From Leptospira noguchii serovar Panama str. CZ214 (lineage in GTDB: Bacteria; Spirochaetota; Leptospiria; Leptospirales; Leptospiraceae): a DNA stretch of 58,702 bases. This document shows, piece by piece, positions 13,210 to 28,650 of the stretch. A model generated the notes under the pieces. That model made no database searches. It saw nothing but the letters and a program-made list of their open reading frames with translations, and was not told the DNA's origin. The position numbers were made by a program, and so were the translations under genes. The stretch spans positions 1-58,702 of the forward strand of contig NZ_AKWY02000006.1 of assembly GCF_000306255.2 (NCBI RefSeq). The letters are read 5' to 3'. Each line of letters opens with the position of its first letter. Within the stretch, counting starts at the first letter, position 1.

Positions 13210-13674
13210 GTGATCGTGACTCAAAATAAGAAAAGCGCTTTATTTGATATTTTAAAACGCGAGAAATTGGAAAAGATGCTGAAGAGGAACCCCTCTTCTG
13301 AACAATCGCAAAATAATGAAAAATCTCAGACTTCTGAAAATGTTTCTGAGAAATCTTCAACGGAAAAAAAAGAACCTCAGGTTTCTAAAATTTATAAAGC
13401 CATAGAAGACGTTAAACTAGACATTCGATATTATTTTTTACAAGACGAATACGTCGAAAAATTGGCTTCGATTTATATTAAAAACGAAGGTCCATTAGAA
13501 AAGTTAGGAATCGATCCTAAAAAATATTTAGAATATGCAAGAGATAGTTTCGATCGATACAAACAACTCGATAAAAAAATGCCTTTAGAGCCCATGAATA
13601 AAAAGTCCTGGGATCACGTTGAAAAGAGTTTAAACGAGTTAATTACAAAACTACTAGAAAAATTTTCAAAATAA
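13210..13674 (+). CDS. Conserved hypothetical protein
   Basis: 154 residues from GTG 13210; GTG 13216 is an alternative. The N-terminal third is lysine- and glutamine-rich with a low-complexity Ser/Glu/Lys linker at 28-60. The C-terminal 95 residues are predicted helical (AIEDVKLDIRYYFLQDEYVEKLASIYI...). No signal peptide, membrane segment or known motif was seen. It is followed at once by a strong terminator, so it is probably transcribed alone. Function unknown. Confidence 0.6.
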   Translation: MIVTQNKKSALFDILKREKLEKMLKRNPSSEQSQNNEKSQTSENVSEKSSTEKKEPQVSKIYKAIEDVKLDIRYYFLQDEYVEKLASIYIKNEGPLEKLGIDPKKYLEYARDSFDRYKQLDKKMPLEPMNKKSWDHVEKSLNELITKLLEKFSK

Positions 13675-13690
13675 AATTTTTCTAGTAGTT
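13649..13690 (+). terminator. Intrinsic terminator overlapping a stop codon
   Basis: AACTACTAGAAAAATTTT (13649-13666) is a perfect 18-bp inverted repeat of 13673-13690, with a 6-base loop. The left arm encodes the last residues of the preceding protein (KLLEKFSK). Confidence 0.7.
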
Positions 13691-13890
13691 AGAATTAAAC
13701 AAAGAGAGATTTGTTTGTTGCCTAACTTTTTGCGAGAATTTTTTTATGATAGAAGGCTAAAGATAGTAAACGATAGTGTTCTTGTTTTTCTTTGTAAAGT
13801 AATTGCAGATTAATATTTTATAAAGTTATAATATAGTTGATTGATATTTTTAGAAAATTCTGTTCTGCTATTCTGTCTTTTGTATAACAT

Positions 13891-14793
13891 TTAACAACCT
13901 GTATTCCAATTAGCAGCGACTGGGACTACAAAAAAGTCGTTTGTTTTTTTGGATGAAATGTATAGATGTTCGTTAGAAACATTATAGTGATCTTTTAAGT
14001 CAAAGATAAAATCTAATTCCCCATCTCCATCAATGTCCCCTGCGAAAACTAAAATAGGTTTTTCGGATCTGTAAACGCGTGAATCAATGAGCATTTCTGC
14101 GTTGTTTTTACGAAGGACTAATTGATAATCATTTATTTCAGACGACTGAATGTATTTACCTTTGGAAGTAATTGTATAATTGTACTTTCCAAAAGTAAAC
14201 TTATAAGATTTACCGAATTCTAATTCTAACGGAACTTTTTTAGAGATAGTAGGAAAATTACCTTCTTTAAAAGTAAGTCCTTTGATGAGCACAATTGGAT
14301 TGTCTATAACATCGATTTTATAACCGGTATTCATTTTTTCATTTTCGTCAATTACTGCGTCATGTTCTCTTTTTAAATCGATTGAAATTTGTTTTCTAAA
14401 ATAACTTTCTTTTTGAAAGTAAATTGCAATCCAGTTAGTTCGATCCGATGGAGAAAAAGGTAGTTCTTTTTCGTGATAGGAAGTAGGGTAAGCAAAAAAT
14501 ATCTTGGGTATACATTGGATTAGGCCGCCAAAGATCCATCCATCCGATACTTTTGCCCAATTACTTTGAACTTTACGATTTCGTATTTTAATTTCTTCTA
14601 AAGTAGGAGAGCTTTCTAAAATTTCTAAAGGAATGGATTGTTTAATGATACGAACTTTTTTTCCGGATATACTGGGGAAATCTCTGACTAATACTTCTGG
14701 ATAAGTAGTAAAACAAGATTTTGTTTTTGTAGAATTTAAACTATTTCCGATAAAAAATAAAACGAGTGCAATGGATGAGAAAAAATATTTCAT
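13891..14793 (-). CDS. Exported protein with an SH3b-like domain and a Ca-binding-like loop
   Basis: 300 residues. The N-terminus (KYFFSSIALVLFFIGNSLNS) is a signal peptide. Residues ~30-92 look like a bacterial SH3 domain (VLVRDFPSISGKKVRII ... NWAKVSDGWIFGGLI). Near the C-terminus FAGDIDGDGELDFIFDL matches the DxDxDGxxD calcium loop seen in FG-GAP and EF-hand-like repeats. It is probably periplasmic or outer-surface; its ligand and role are unknown. It is monocistronic, with a 215-bp downstream spacer. Confidence 0.7.
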   Translation of the reverse strand: MKYFFSSIALVLFFIGNSLNSTKTKSCFTTYPEVLVRDFPSISGKKVRIIKQSIPLEILESSPTLEEIKIRNRKVQSNWAKVSDGWIFGGLIQCIPKIFFAYPTSYHEKELPFSPSDRTNWIAIYFQKESYFRKQISIDLKREHDAVIDENEKMNTGYKIDVIDNPIVLIKGLTFKEGNFPTISKKVPLELEFGKSYKFTFGKYNYTITSKGKYIQSSEINDYQLVLRKNNAEMLIDSRVYRSEKPILVFAGDIDGDGELDFIFDLKDHYNVSNEHLYISSKKTNDFFVVPVAANWNTGC

Positions 14794-14851
14794 ATAAGAG
14801 TTTCCTTATATTTAAGGATTACCTGTTGATGTTTGCGTAATGAAAATTTAT

Positions 14852-14905
14852 GGATGAATTACCATTTAAAGGCTAAATTTTTGACAGCTTATTAAGCAAT
14901 TCTCA
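14852..14905 (+). repeat. Short dispersed repeat R4, copy 1
   Basis: The segment TGGATGAATTACCATTTAAA...GGCTAAATTTTTGA...GCAATTCTCA matches 49671-49725 (GTGGATGAATCGCCGCTTAA..., GCTAAATTTTAGA, GTAATTCTCA). The surrounding 14,794-15,129 spacer has no gene I can support. Confidence 0.4.
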
Positions 14906-15129
14906 AAAGCGATAAACAAGATAAGTGTCTAATATTTGCACTTAAACTAGCTTTTTCAATAAAAATTAGAATTTTATTTTATGGTTTTGAGTAACGTGCA
15001 AAATTGATTTTGAAAAATTTTCCTTTAAACATGTTACGATAAACTTGACTTTTATTCATGGAAATCAATTGACAATTAAAAAATTCAAATAGATTTTAAT
15101 CATCAATACTCGGTAAGGAAAAAGTTTTT

Positions 15130-15663
15130 ATGAAAATACTTTATTTTTTATTATTTAATTTTTGCTTTTGTGTAATTTTAATTGGACAGGAAAATAATTT
15201 GATAAAAACAAAACGAAATTCAATTTCAAACCGACTTATCGATTACAGAAAATTTCAAAATATAGTCAATTCTTCTGCAGAAGAAAGAGAGGTAAAACGT
15301 CTCACGGAAGAGGATTTCTTAAAAATGATTCAAGATGAGGAAGTAGTTCTTTTAGATGCTCGAAGTGAGTCTCGTTATAAGTTGAGACATATTAAAGGCG
15401 CGATCAGTCTTCCGTTTACGGAATTTACAAAAGAAACTCTCGCAAAAGTAATTCCCAACATGAATTCTAAAATCCTAATATACTGCAATAATAATTTTAC
15501 AGGAAGTCCCGAAGCGTTCGCCTCTAAAGCGCCTGCGGCTTCTCTTAACTTATCTACGTTTGTTTCTTTGAAAGCTTATGGATATAAAAATATTTATGAA
15601 CTAGGTCCGTTGTTGAGCGTTGATTCTACAAAACTTACCTTTGAAGGAACTGAAGTTCAATGA
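15130..15663 (+). CDS. Exported rhodanese-like protein
   Basis: 177 residues with an N-terminal signal peptide (KILYFLLFNFCFCVILIGQ). The rhodanese domain spans ~58-165: LTEEDFLKMIQDEEVVLLDARSESRY, HIKGAISLPFTEF, and the active-site loop IYCNNNFTGSPEAF with the catalytic cysteine. Single-domain rhodaneses transfer or carry sulfur; the longer loop after Cys is atypical, so the substrate is uncertain. The TGA overlaps the ATG of the LRR gene (ATGA), so the two are co-translated. Export suggests a periplasmic role. Confidence 0.8.
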   Translation: MKILYFLLFNFCFCVILIGQENNLIKTKRNSISNRLIDYRKFQNIVNSSAEEREVKRLTEEDFLKMIQDEEVVLLDARSESRYKLRHIKGAISLPFTEFTKETLAKVIPNMNSKILIYCNNNFTGSPEAFASKAPAASLNLSTFVSLKAYGYKNIYELGPLLSVDSTKLTFEGTEVQ

Positions 15664-16526
15664 TTTTTAATGATTCGAAAAATGGTAGAAACTTGCAAAA
15701 GATTGTATATATCGTTTTCGTTTTATTAGGTTTTTTTTGTAAACTTCCATTGAAACCAGGAGAATATACCGATTTAGAAAAAGCATTTAAAAATCCTAAG
15801 GATGTGTTTATTTTAAAATATAGAGATAACGAAGAAAATCCACTGAAAACACTTCCAAAGGAAATTGGAAACTTAAAAAATTTAAAAGAATTATCTTTAA
15901 ACACAAACGAAATTACAACTCTACCTTCTGAAATAGGAAATTTAAAAAACTTACAGGTGTTGTCTTTAAATGTAAACAGACTTGAAACAATTCCTAAAGA
16001 AATAGGAAATTTAAAAAACCTAAAAGAACTGTCAATAGAATGGAACAAACTGAAAACACTTCCAAAGGAAATTGGAAATTTAAAAAATTTAAAAGAATTA
16101 TATTTAAGCAGAAATCAACTCAAAGTATTACCGCAAGAAATTTGGAACTTAAAAAAACTACAGCGTATACATTTAAGTACAAATGAACTCACAAAACTCC
16201 CGCAAGAAATTAAAAACTTGGAAGGTTTAATAGAAATTTATTTACATGATAACCAGTTTACAACACTTCCCAAAGAGATAGGCAATTTGAAAAATTTACG
16301 TAATTTAGTTTTAGGCAGAAATCAACTTATATCACTACCCCCTGAAATAGGAAATTTAAAAAATTTAAAAGAATTATATTTAGAAAAAAACCAACTTACT
16401 AAGTTACCAAAACAAATCGCAGCCTTAAAACAATTAGAAAGTCTTAGTTTAGAAGGAAACCAATTTCCCTCGGAAGAAAAAGAAAGAATCAAACGCCTTT
16501 TGCCTAAGTGTAACATTTCTTTTTAA
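15660..16526 (+). CDS. Leucine-rich-repeat lipoprotein
   Basis: 288 residues. Residues 14-27 are hydrophobic and end in LLGFFC, a plausible spirochaetal lipobox. About nine 23-residue LRRs follow (consensus LPKEIGNLKNLKELYLxxNxLxx), then a short cap (ERIKRLLPKCNISF). This repeat type is expanded in pathogenic leptospires, where such proteins are thought to sit on the surface and bind host ligands. ATG 15660 overlaps the rhodanese stop, so expression is coupled. Repeats could recombine to change copy number. Confidence 0.85.
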   Translation: MIFNDSKNGRNLQKIVYIVFVLLGFFCKLPLKPGEYTDLEKAFKNPKDVFILKYRDNEENPLKTLPKEIGNLKNLKELSLNTNEITTLPSEIGNLKNLQVLSLNVNRLETIPKEIGNLKNLKELSIEWNKLKTLPKEIGNLKNLKELYLSRNQLKVLPQEIWNLKKLQRIHLSTNELTKLPQEIKNLEGLIEIYLHDNQFTTLPKEIGNLKNLRNLVLGRNQLISLPPEIGNLKNLKELYLEKNQLTKLPKQIAALKQLESLSLEGNQFPSEEKERIKRLLPKCNISF

Positions 16527-16712
16527 ATTTGGTTTTTCGAATTTTGTGCTGAGTGGTGTTCTTAGAACAAAATTTGTAAAAGTAAAAACACATTAATGAG
16601 AATTAATAAAAATCCGTAATTTTTCTTAAAAAAGAATAAAAACATTGAATGGATTGTTACTGTTAATTTGAACAATGAGACGATCACAGTTTAAAAACTT
16701 GGATGCTTATTT

Positions 16713-16925
16713 TAACGTGAGTTCGATATAACACGAAAGGGATCGATGAATGAACTAAAGCGTTAACTCAGCAAAACGCTTTCCTATGGGTCGCGTTGTG
16801 GGATCAAGTTATTGGTATTTTATGAAAATTGAATCTGATTCTGTAGTTTCACAATAACTTGACCGAAGCTGAGAGCCCTGGTCCGGCTGCCTGTGGCAAG
16901 CCGGATTCGCCCTAATTTTATTACG
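16713..16925 (+). repeat. Dispersed structured element R2, copy 1
   Basis: Begins TAACGTGAGTTCGATA and carries the conserved CGAAAGGGATCGATG block, one internal module (ACTCAGCAAAACGC then CCTATGGGTCGCG), an 11-bp stem TCAAGTTATTG (16804-16814) / CAATAACTTGA (16852-16862), the block GACCGAAGCTGAGAGCCC, a CCGGCT/AGCCGG hairpin (16883-16904) and a GGATTCGCC...TTACG end. No open frame fits it. It occupies most of the 16,527-17,085 spacer. Confidence 0.75.
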
Positions 16926-17085
16926 CCCTGCTCACGTTATTTTATGGTAATTGATGTTTGTAGAAGATTTTTTCTGATTTATTTACAATTAAATCCACTT
17001 TGTTTTAGTGATAAATTTATAAAAAAATATTTTATAGAAATTTAATATACTGAATCCGAATTTTCTGCCTAAAGCTTGTTTTAAT

Positions 17086-17114
17086 AAAAAAAGCCGCAAT
17101 TACTTGCGGCTTTT
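17086..17114 (-). terminator. Intrinsic terminator of the CitE-like gene
   Basis: AAAAGCCGCAA / TTGCGGCTTTT, a perfect 11-bp stem with a 4-base loop and flanking A and T tracts. It lies 28 bp past the stop of the minus-strand gene and could act in both directions. Confidence 0.85.
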
Positions 17115-17141
17115 GTAATTTAGAAAATTCTAAAATTAGAA

Positions 17142-18134
<993 letters not shown>

Positions 18135-18274
18135 GGAAGTACCTTTAATTCTGATTTGTTTCAATTTCACATTGCTCGGATTGAAAATACGTGATCTTAC
18201 TAGTGAAGTTGAAAAGTATTTAACTAAATACAGATTTCGGAAATGCGGGACTATGTAAATCGATTTTCAGTAGA

Positions 18275-19210
<936 letters not shown>

Positions 19211-19310
19211 AGGATCTAATGTACAGAAAACAGAATCGAAGTTGTTTCGTAAATGAAAAAGGAATGAAAAATATAGGACGTAATATGTTCCATTTTTAGG
19301 ATTATTACAA

Positions 19311-19412
19311 TAGAGTTGTTGAAAAATGAATTCTCCATCTATTTCTGTTTTATGGAAACGGTCGATTGAAGCAGTTTTGTTAATTGTCATTATGGAGTTT
19401 TCAACAACTCTA
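19311..19412 (+). repeat. Palindromic MITE, copy 2 (102 bp)
   Basis: TAGAGTTGTTGAAAAATGAA at the left, internal CTGTTTTATGGAAACGGTCG and GAAGCAGTTTTGTTAAT, right end TTTTCAACAACTCTA. It lies just upstream of the carbamoyltransferase gene and may influence its leader. Confidence 0.8.
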
Positions 19413-20102
19413 ATGAATCAAATAAGCCGCTCTAAAAATTCACTTTTGAATTCTAATCGTTTAAATCCTATTTTTTGAAAGATTAGGATTTTTTTATTTT
19501 ATAAATGTGTTTTGTGTTTGGGTAAGTGGCACTTTATATAAATGTGGGTCATTTTGGATGTTTTACCCTAAGTCTATTGTGTTGTTTATAGGAAAGTGAA
19601 AATGTAAATTCAAGGGAACGTATTTTTTGGAAATTATAAATAGAAATGTTTCTTTTAAAAGTAAATATCTTGGTTTGAAATTGAATTGGCATTTCAAAAT
19701 GAAATCTTATTTGATTAGAAAATAAATTCTTTGAATTTCTATTTTTCGGTTCCGATTCAAACGGAAATGGATTTTTTAAATTAGTTTTTCTTGTAAAATT
19801 AGAGCGGGAGAAATCGATTGGATTCGAATATCCTAAAAAGAAATTTCCAACGGTTTCTTTTTAAGAATAAAATTTTGCCAAAAAAAAGCGAATTCGATTT
19901 TATCCTATTTACGAATCTATTTTCAAGTTCAGGATGGATTTGTTTGGCCCTAAAAACGAGTGAGTATATCGAAAATTTGTAATTCAAAATTCGAATCGGT
20001 TTTTTGTTGATCGTCTGTACGGTTTTAAAAAATTTCACTCTCCTCTTTTAGAACCATTGAAATGAAATCTAAATTTGTTTTTTTATCGGAGGCTTAGAAT
20101 AT
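19413..20102. other. Gene-free 690-bp spacer
   Basis: AT-rich, without a frame that resembles a protein. A weak hairpin AAATCCTA/TAGGATTT followed by a T-run lies near 19466-19497. GGAGG at about 20089 is the ribosome-binding site of the next gene. Confidence 0.5.
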
Positions 20103-20570
20103 ATGAGTTTGACCCAAGAAGAAATGGGTGATCTGGTTGGACCCCTATCGATCAGTATTGCTACAAGAGACGCTGAATTAAAACCTCACTTTGCACGTGC
20201 ATTTGGGGTTCGAATGAGTGAAGATCAAAAATTTATGACGGTAATGGTTCCAAAGGTAATCTTCGAACCCTGTTTGAAGGACATAAACGATAATAAACTC
20301 ATTGCAGTAACCGTTGCTCACATGGCTAATTTTAAAACACGTCAGTATAAAGGAATCGTGCAGGAAATCAAAGATTGTACGGAAGCGGATTACGAATTGA
20401 TGAAAACTGTTCGAGAATCGGGTGCGGAAAATAGCGCTCTTTTTTTCGGTCCTAAAGCGGGAGAAGGTTGGAATAAATATATCATTCATCCCTCGGTTGC
20501 GGTTAAGTTTGAATTATCAGAACTTTTCGATCAATCACCCGGAATTAAAGCAGGAGAAAAATTGAAATGA
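20103..20570 (+). CDS. Pyridoxamine-5'-phosphate-oxidase-like split-barrel protein
   Basis: 155 residues with GGAGG ahead of ATG 20103. The pattern (GPLSISIATRDAELKPHFARAFGVRMSEDQKFMTVMVP ... IAVTVAHMANFKTRQYKGIVQEI) fits the FMN-binding split-barrel fold of PNPOx-like proteins. No catalytic residue can be assigned. It overlaps the next gene (ATGA), a second split-barrel protein, and a GAF-cyclase follows, so three genes form an operon. A flavin or redox sensing role upstream of the cyclase is plausible but inferred. Confidence 0.65.
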   Translation: MSLTQEEMGDLVGPLSISIATRDAELKPHFARAFGVRMSEDQKFMTVMVPKVIFEPCLKDINDNKLIAVTVAHMANFKTRQYKGIVQEIKDCTEADYELMKTVRESGAENSALFFGPKAGEGWNKYIIHPSVAVKFELSELFDQSPGIKAGEKLK

Positions 20571-20971
20571 TCCCAGAAGAATTACAACCTTGTTTGCAAG
20601 GTATTGTTCCGAGTATTATGGTCACTTGTTCCAAGGACGGAATTCCGAACGCCACGATCGTAAGTCAGGTGTATCAGGTAGATTCGGATCATTTGGCAAT
20701 ATCGAATCAATTTTTCGGTAAAACACATAAGAATGTTACGGAAAATAAATATGCGATTATTCAAGTTTTAAACCCAGAAAATTTAGAGCCTTGGCTGATT
20801 GATATTTATTATAAAAGAACGGAAACCGAAGGGGAACTTTTCGACGCAATGGAAATGCAGTTAGAAGCGATTGCTTCTATGTCCGGTATGAGTGACGTAT
20901 TTAAACTCAAAGCGGCGGATATTTTCGAAATACGTTCCGTTCGGAAATTTACAGAAGCTAAGGAGTCTTAA
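20567..20971 (+). CDS. Pyridoxamine-5'-phosphate-oxidase-related protein
   Basis: 134 residues. The N-terminal half is typical of PNPOx-related FMN proteins: GIVPSIMVTCSKDGIPNATIVSQVYQVDSDHLAISNQFFGKTHKNV. The C-terminus is helical (ETEGELFDAMEMQLEAIASMSG). It starts at ATG 20567 inside the previous stop and ends three bases before the cyclase GTG, so it is tightly coupled to both. It may form a heterodimer with the preceding split-barrel protein. Confidence 0.75.
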   Translation: MIPEELQPCLQGIVPSIMVTCSKDGIPNATIVSQVYQVDSDHLAISNQFFGKTHKNVTENKYAIIQVLNPENLEPWLIDIYYKRTETEGELFDAMEMQLEAIASMSGMSDVFKLKAADIFEIRSVRKFTEAKES

Positions 20972-20973
20972 TC

Positions 20974-22245
20974 GTGTCCGATAATCAAGATGTTGAGGAT
21001 TTTAAAAAACAATTTGTAGAGAACCAGAAAGGAATCGAGGAACTCAATCAGAAACTTCATCGAAAGACAAGAGAAGTAGAGATCATTCAGTCCATTTCGG
21101 CCGAAATTCTCAATACTCTTGATTTGGAGCAGATCTTTGAACGAATCATGAAGGTGATGGATGAAGTTTTCGGTTTCAAACACGCTATGATTTTGATGGT
21201 GGAAGAAGGCACGGAGACTCTGAGTGTAAAAGCGAGCCGCGGTTACGAGCAAGGTGGTGTGGGTGCCAAGGTTGAATTTGGCCAAGGCGTGATTGGTGTG
21301 GTCGCTAAAAGAAAAAAAATCATGCGTATGGTCGGAATTACGACTCAGATGCGTTATGCGGGACAGATTGGTCAATCTATGGGAAGGGAAGAAAAACAGA
21401 TTGAACTTCCCGGTTTGAAAGATGCAAAAAGTCAAATCGCAATTCCACTGCTTGTTAAAGACAAGTTGCTCGGAGTTTTTGCGGTTGAAAGTGCAGAGAT
21501 GAACGCTTTTAAACTTTTGGATGAAGTAATTTTAAGCGTAGTGGGAAATCAGATTGCAGTGGCCATTGAAAACGCAGCTGCGTATTACACTCAACAACAA
21601 TTGTCGGAAGCTTACAGTCGATTTGTGCCAAAGGAACTTCTTTCTCTTCTTAGTAAAAAATCGATTTTAGAAACCCAGTTGGCCGATCAAACGGAAGGTT
21701 TGATGACTGTGATGTTTTCGGACATCCGCGGTTTTACTACAATTTCCGAAAAGATGACTCCGAGCGAAAACTTTCAGTTTATCAATAATTATTTAGGAAT
21801 GATTGCTCCTGTAATTAAAGAACATAACGGTTTTATTGATAAGTTTATCGGGGATGCAATTATGGCTATCTTTCCTGCTCGCGCAGAAAATGCCGTGGAA
21901 GCGTCTTTAGCAATGATGAAAGCGCTTAAACAATTCAATGAACTTAGACAGAAAGAAAATCAAGATCCAATTGATATTGGTATAGGAATTCATACGGGTC
22001 ATTTGATGTTAGGAATTATAGGTCACGAAAATCGTATGGAAGGTACAGTGATCGGGGATAGTGTGAATCTTGCGTCTAGAATTGAAGGTCTGACAAAACA
22101 ATTCAAATGTTCGATCATTGTGAGCGAGGTTACGATTGCTTCTTTGAGAGACCCTAGTCGTTTTACACACTCCTTTTTGGACGAAGTCACTGTAAAAGGA
22201 AAGTCTCAACCAATTAAGGTCTATAAGATCGAAAACTCGGTGTAA
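20974..22245 (+). CDS. GAF-domain class III adenylate cyclase
   Basis: 423 residues from GTG 20974 with AAGGAG upstream. Residues 5-40 are coiled coil, ~50-195 a GAF domain (FGQGVIGVVAKRKK ... QIAIPLLVKDKLLGVFAVES), then the SRFVPKELLSLL linker and a class III cyclase at ~243-420. Metal ligands are Asp250 (MFSDIRGFT) and Asp294 (FIGD). Lys290 and Asp362 are the adenine-selecting pair, and Asn365/Arg369 (NLASR) stabilise the transition state. It should make cAMP in the cytosol in response to a GAF ligand or to the coupled flavoproteins. A hairpin covers its stop. Confidence 0.9.
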   Translation: MSDNQDVEDFKKQFVENQKGIEELNQKLHRKTREVEIIQSISAEILNTLDLEQIFERIMKVMDEVFGFKHAMILMVEEGTETLSVKASRGYEQGGVGAKVEFGQGVIGVVAKRKKIMRMVGITTQMRYAGQIGQSMGREEKQIELPGLKDAKSQIAIPLLVKDKLLGVFAVESAEMNAFKLLDEVILSVVGNQIAVAIENAAAYYTQQQLSEAYSRFVPKELLSLLSKKSILETQLADQTEGLMTVMFSDIRGFTTISEKMTPSENFQFINNYLGMIAPVIKEHNGFIDKFIGDAIMAIFPARAENAVEASLAMMKALKQFNELRQKENQDPIDIGIGIHTGHLMLGIIGHENRMEGTVIGDSVNLASRIEGLTKQFKCSIIVSEVTIASLRDPSRFTHSFLDEVTVKGKSQPIKVYKIENSV

Positions 22246-22261
22246 CTTAGAACCGAGTTTT
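22232..22261 (+). terminator. Hairpin terminator of the cyclase operon
   Basis: AAAACTCGGT / ACCGAGTTTT, a perfect 10-bp stem with a 10-base loop spanning the stop codon. The T tract is within the stem only. Confidence 0.6.
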
Positions 22262-22410
22262 GCGAACAAACTTGAAAAAAATTTTAAACTTAAAAACGGA
22301 CCGATTTTAAAAAGAGAATAGCGATTCTGTGAAAATGAATTTATAAATGGGAATCTTTTTTCGGAATCGATTCGTTTTTTAAGTAAGATGGTTTTGGCGT
22401 TTAAGAAAAA

Positions 22411-22660
22411 GTAATAGTTCCCACATTTTCAGGATCGAACTGCAAAGTTCGGATTTTGTAATAGTTCCCACATTTTCAGGATTGAACTGCAAAATCTTAA
22501 TTTGTAATAGTTCCCACATTTTCAGGATTGAACTGCAAAGTTCGGATTTTGTAATAGTTCCCACATTTTCAGGATTGAACTGCAAAATCTTAATTTGTAA
22601 TAGTTCCCACACTTTCGAGATTGAACTGCAAAATCTTAATTTGTAATAGTTCCCACATTA
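22411..22660. repeat. 46/47-bp minisatellite, 5.4 units
   Basis: Units start at 22411, 22458, 22504, 22551, 22597 and 22643 (partial). Each begins GTAATAGTTCCCACATTTTC, continues with AGGATTGAACTGCAAA, and ends in one of two tails, GTTCGGATTTT (47 bp) or ATCTTAATTT (46 bp), which alternate in the first four units. It fits the size class of Leptospira VNTR loci used for typing. It is intergenic, 165 bp past the cyclase stop. The rest of 22,661-23,184 has no gene; a diverged single unit lies at about 23004-23055. Confidence 0.85.
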
Positions 22661-23184
22661 GCTCCAAGTATTAGCAAAAATGCATTTGTTTGAATAAAAA
22701 GAGACGAAAAAAAGTAACTCGAATTTGTTTTTGGGCAGATCTGATTCTGAGAATTTGAGTTTTATTCAAATAAAAAAATAAAACGTAGATCCGAATTTAG
22801 AAAGATTTTCCTTTTTATAAAAGAAACCTTATCAAATCTAAAACAATGATCACAAAAACTAATTTTTGCGCTAAATCGCCGTTTTGCGATCACCAACCAA
22901 TAAAAAATTCATTAATAGATGTTTCTTAACGTAAGTTTGGCGAAGAAGAAAGAATTTTCTAAAAATATGTACTCCTACAATTTTAGAATTTGTTTGTAAA
23001 ATCGTGATTTGCGGTAGTCCACATTTTAGGAATTGATCTGTAAAGTTCAAATTCCCAATTTTTTTCAGAAAAATGAATTCTTTATGCCGAACTCACGTTT
23101 CTTTAGGGTTAAAAAATAAAAACCTTGATGTAGTGCGACATAGAAGTCTATAATCGCTGAAAAATAGAACGTCTATTAAAGAAT

Positions 23185-25455
<2,271 letters not shown>

Positions 25456-25521
25456 ATTCTCATTTTTTAATTGAAATCATTTCGACGAAGAATATAGAAT
25501 TGTCCATCTTCGGCGAATCTT

Positions 25522-28182
<2,661 letters not shown>

Positions 28183-28191
28183 GATTAAATT

Positions 28192-28650
28192 ATGAAAGGG
28201 GAAATTAAAAATCAAAAAACAATTCATATACTCGTTGCAGAAGACGATCCAGACGACCGTTTGTTAATGAAAGATGGTTTTCGAGAGAATAATTTAGCTA
28301 ATCCTCTTCATTTTGTAAAAGACGGAGAAGAGTTATTTGAATTCCTTCAAAATGAAGGAGAATATTCTGATATTCTAAAATATCCTAAACCTGGAATCAT
28401 TTTATTGGATTTGAATATGCCTAGAATGGACGGAAGAGAGGCTTTGAAAACGATCAAGTCTATGCCGGAGTTAAAAAAAATTCCGGTCATTGTTTTAACC
28501 ACTTCCAGAGAGGAAGAAGATATGTTTAAAACTTACGACTTAGGAGCCAATTCGTTTATTCGAAAACCTGTCGAATTTGAAGCTTTTTTAGAAACGATTC
28601 AGGCTCTCGGAAAATACTGGCTTGAAATCGTGGAGCTTCCAGTTGTTTAA
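28192..28650 (+). CDS. Single-domain response regulator, Rcp1-like
   Basis: 152 residues, a single receiver domain. Acidic pocket AEDDPDD, phosphoacceptor Asp in GIILLDLNMPRMDG, Thr in VIVLTTSREEED, Lys in SFIRKPVEF. The long loop after helix 1 is typical of Rcp1-type partners of HDLQEPLR kinases, such as the gene just upstream. With no output domain it probably relays phosphate or binds a target protein. The next gene starts within its last codons. Confidence 0.9.
   Translation: MKGEIKNQKTIHILVAEDDPDDRLLMKDGFRENNLANPLHFVKDGEELFEFLQNEGEYSDILKYPKPGIILLDLNMPRMDGREALKTIKSMPELKKIPVIVLTTSREEEDMFKTYDLGANSFIRKPVEFEAFLETIQALGKYWLEIVELPVV

Noticed and set aside
15635..16048. 137-codon minus-strand frame opposite the LRR gene
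   Set aside because: Antisense to LRR repeats; the Phe/Lys-rich product mirrors the repeat codons.
16883..16904. The GC hairpin of R2 as an intrinsic terminator
   Set aside because: It recurs in four copies in both orientations relative to genes, is not followed by a clean T-run, and belongs to a larger structure.
22379..22612. 77-codon minus-strand frame in the 46-bp array
   Set aside because: It stays open only because the 93-bp higher-order unit is a multiple of three; the product is a repeat artefact.
22411..22660. CRISPR array
   Set aside because: Units are near-identical head-to-tail repeats with no unique spacers and no cas genes nearby. The same holds for the 34-bp array at 47295.
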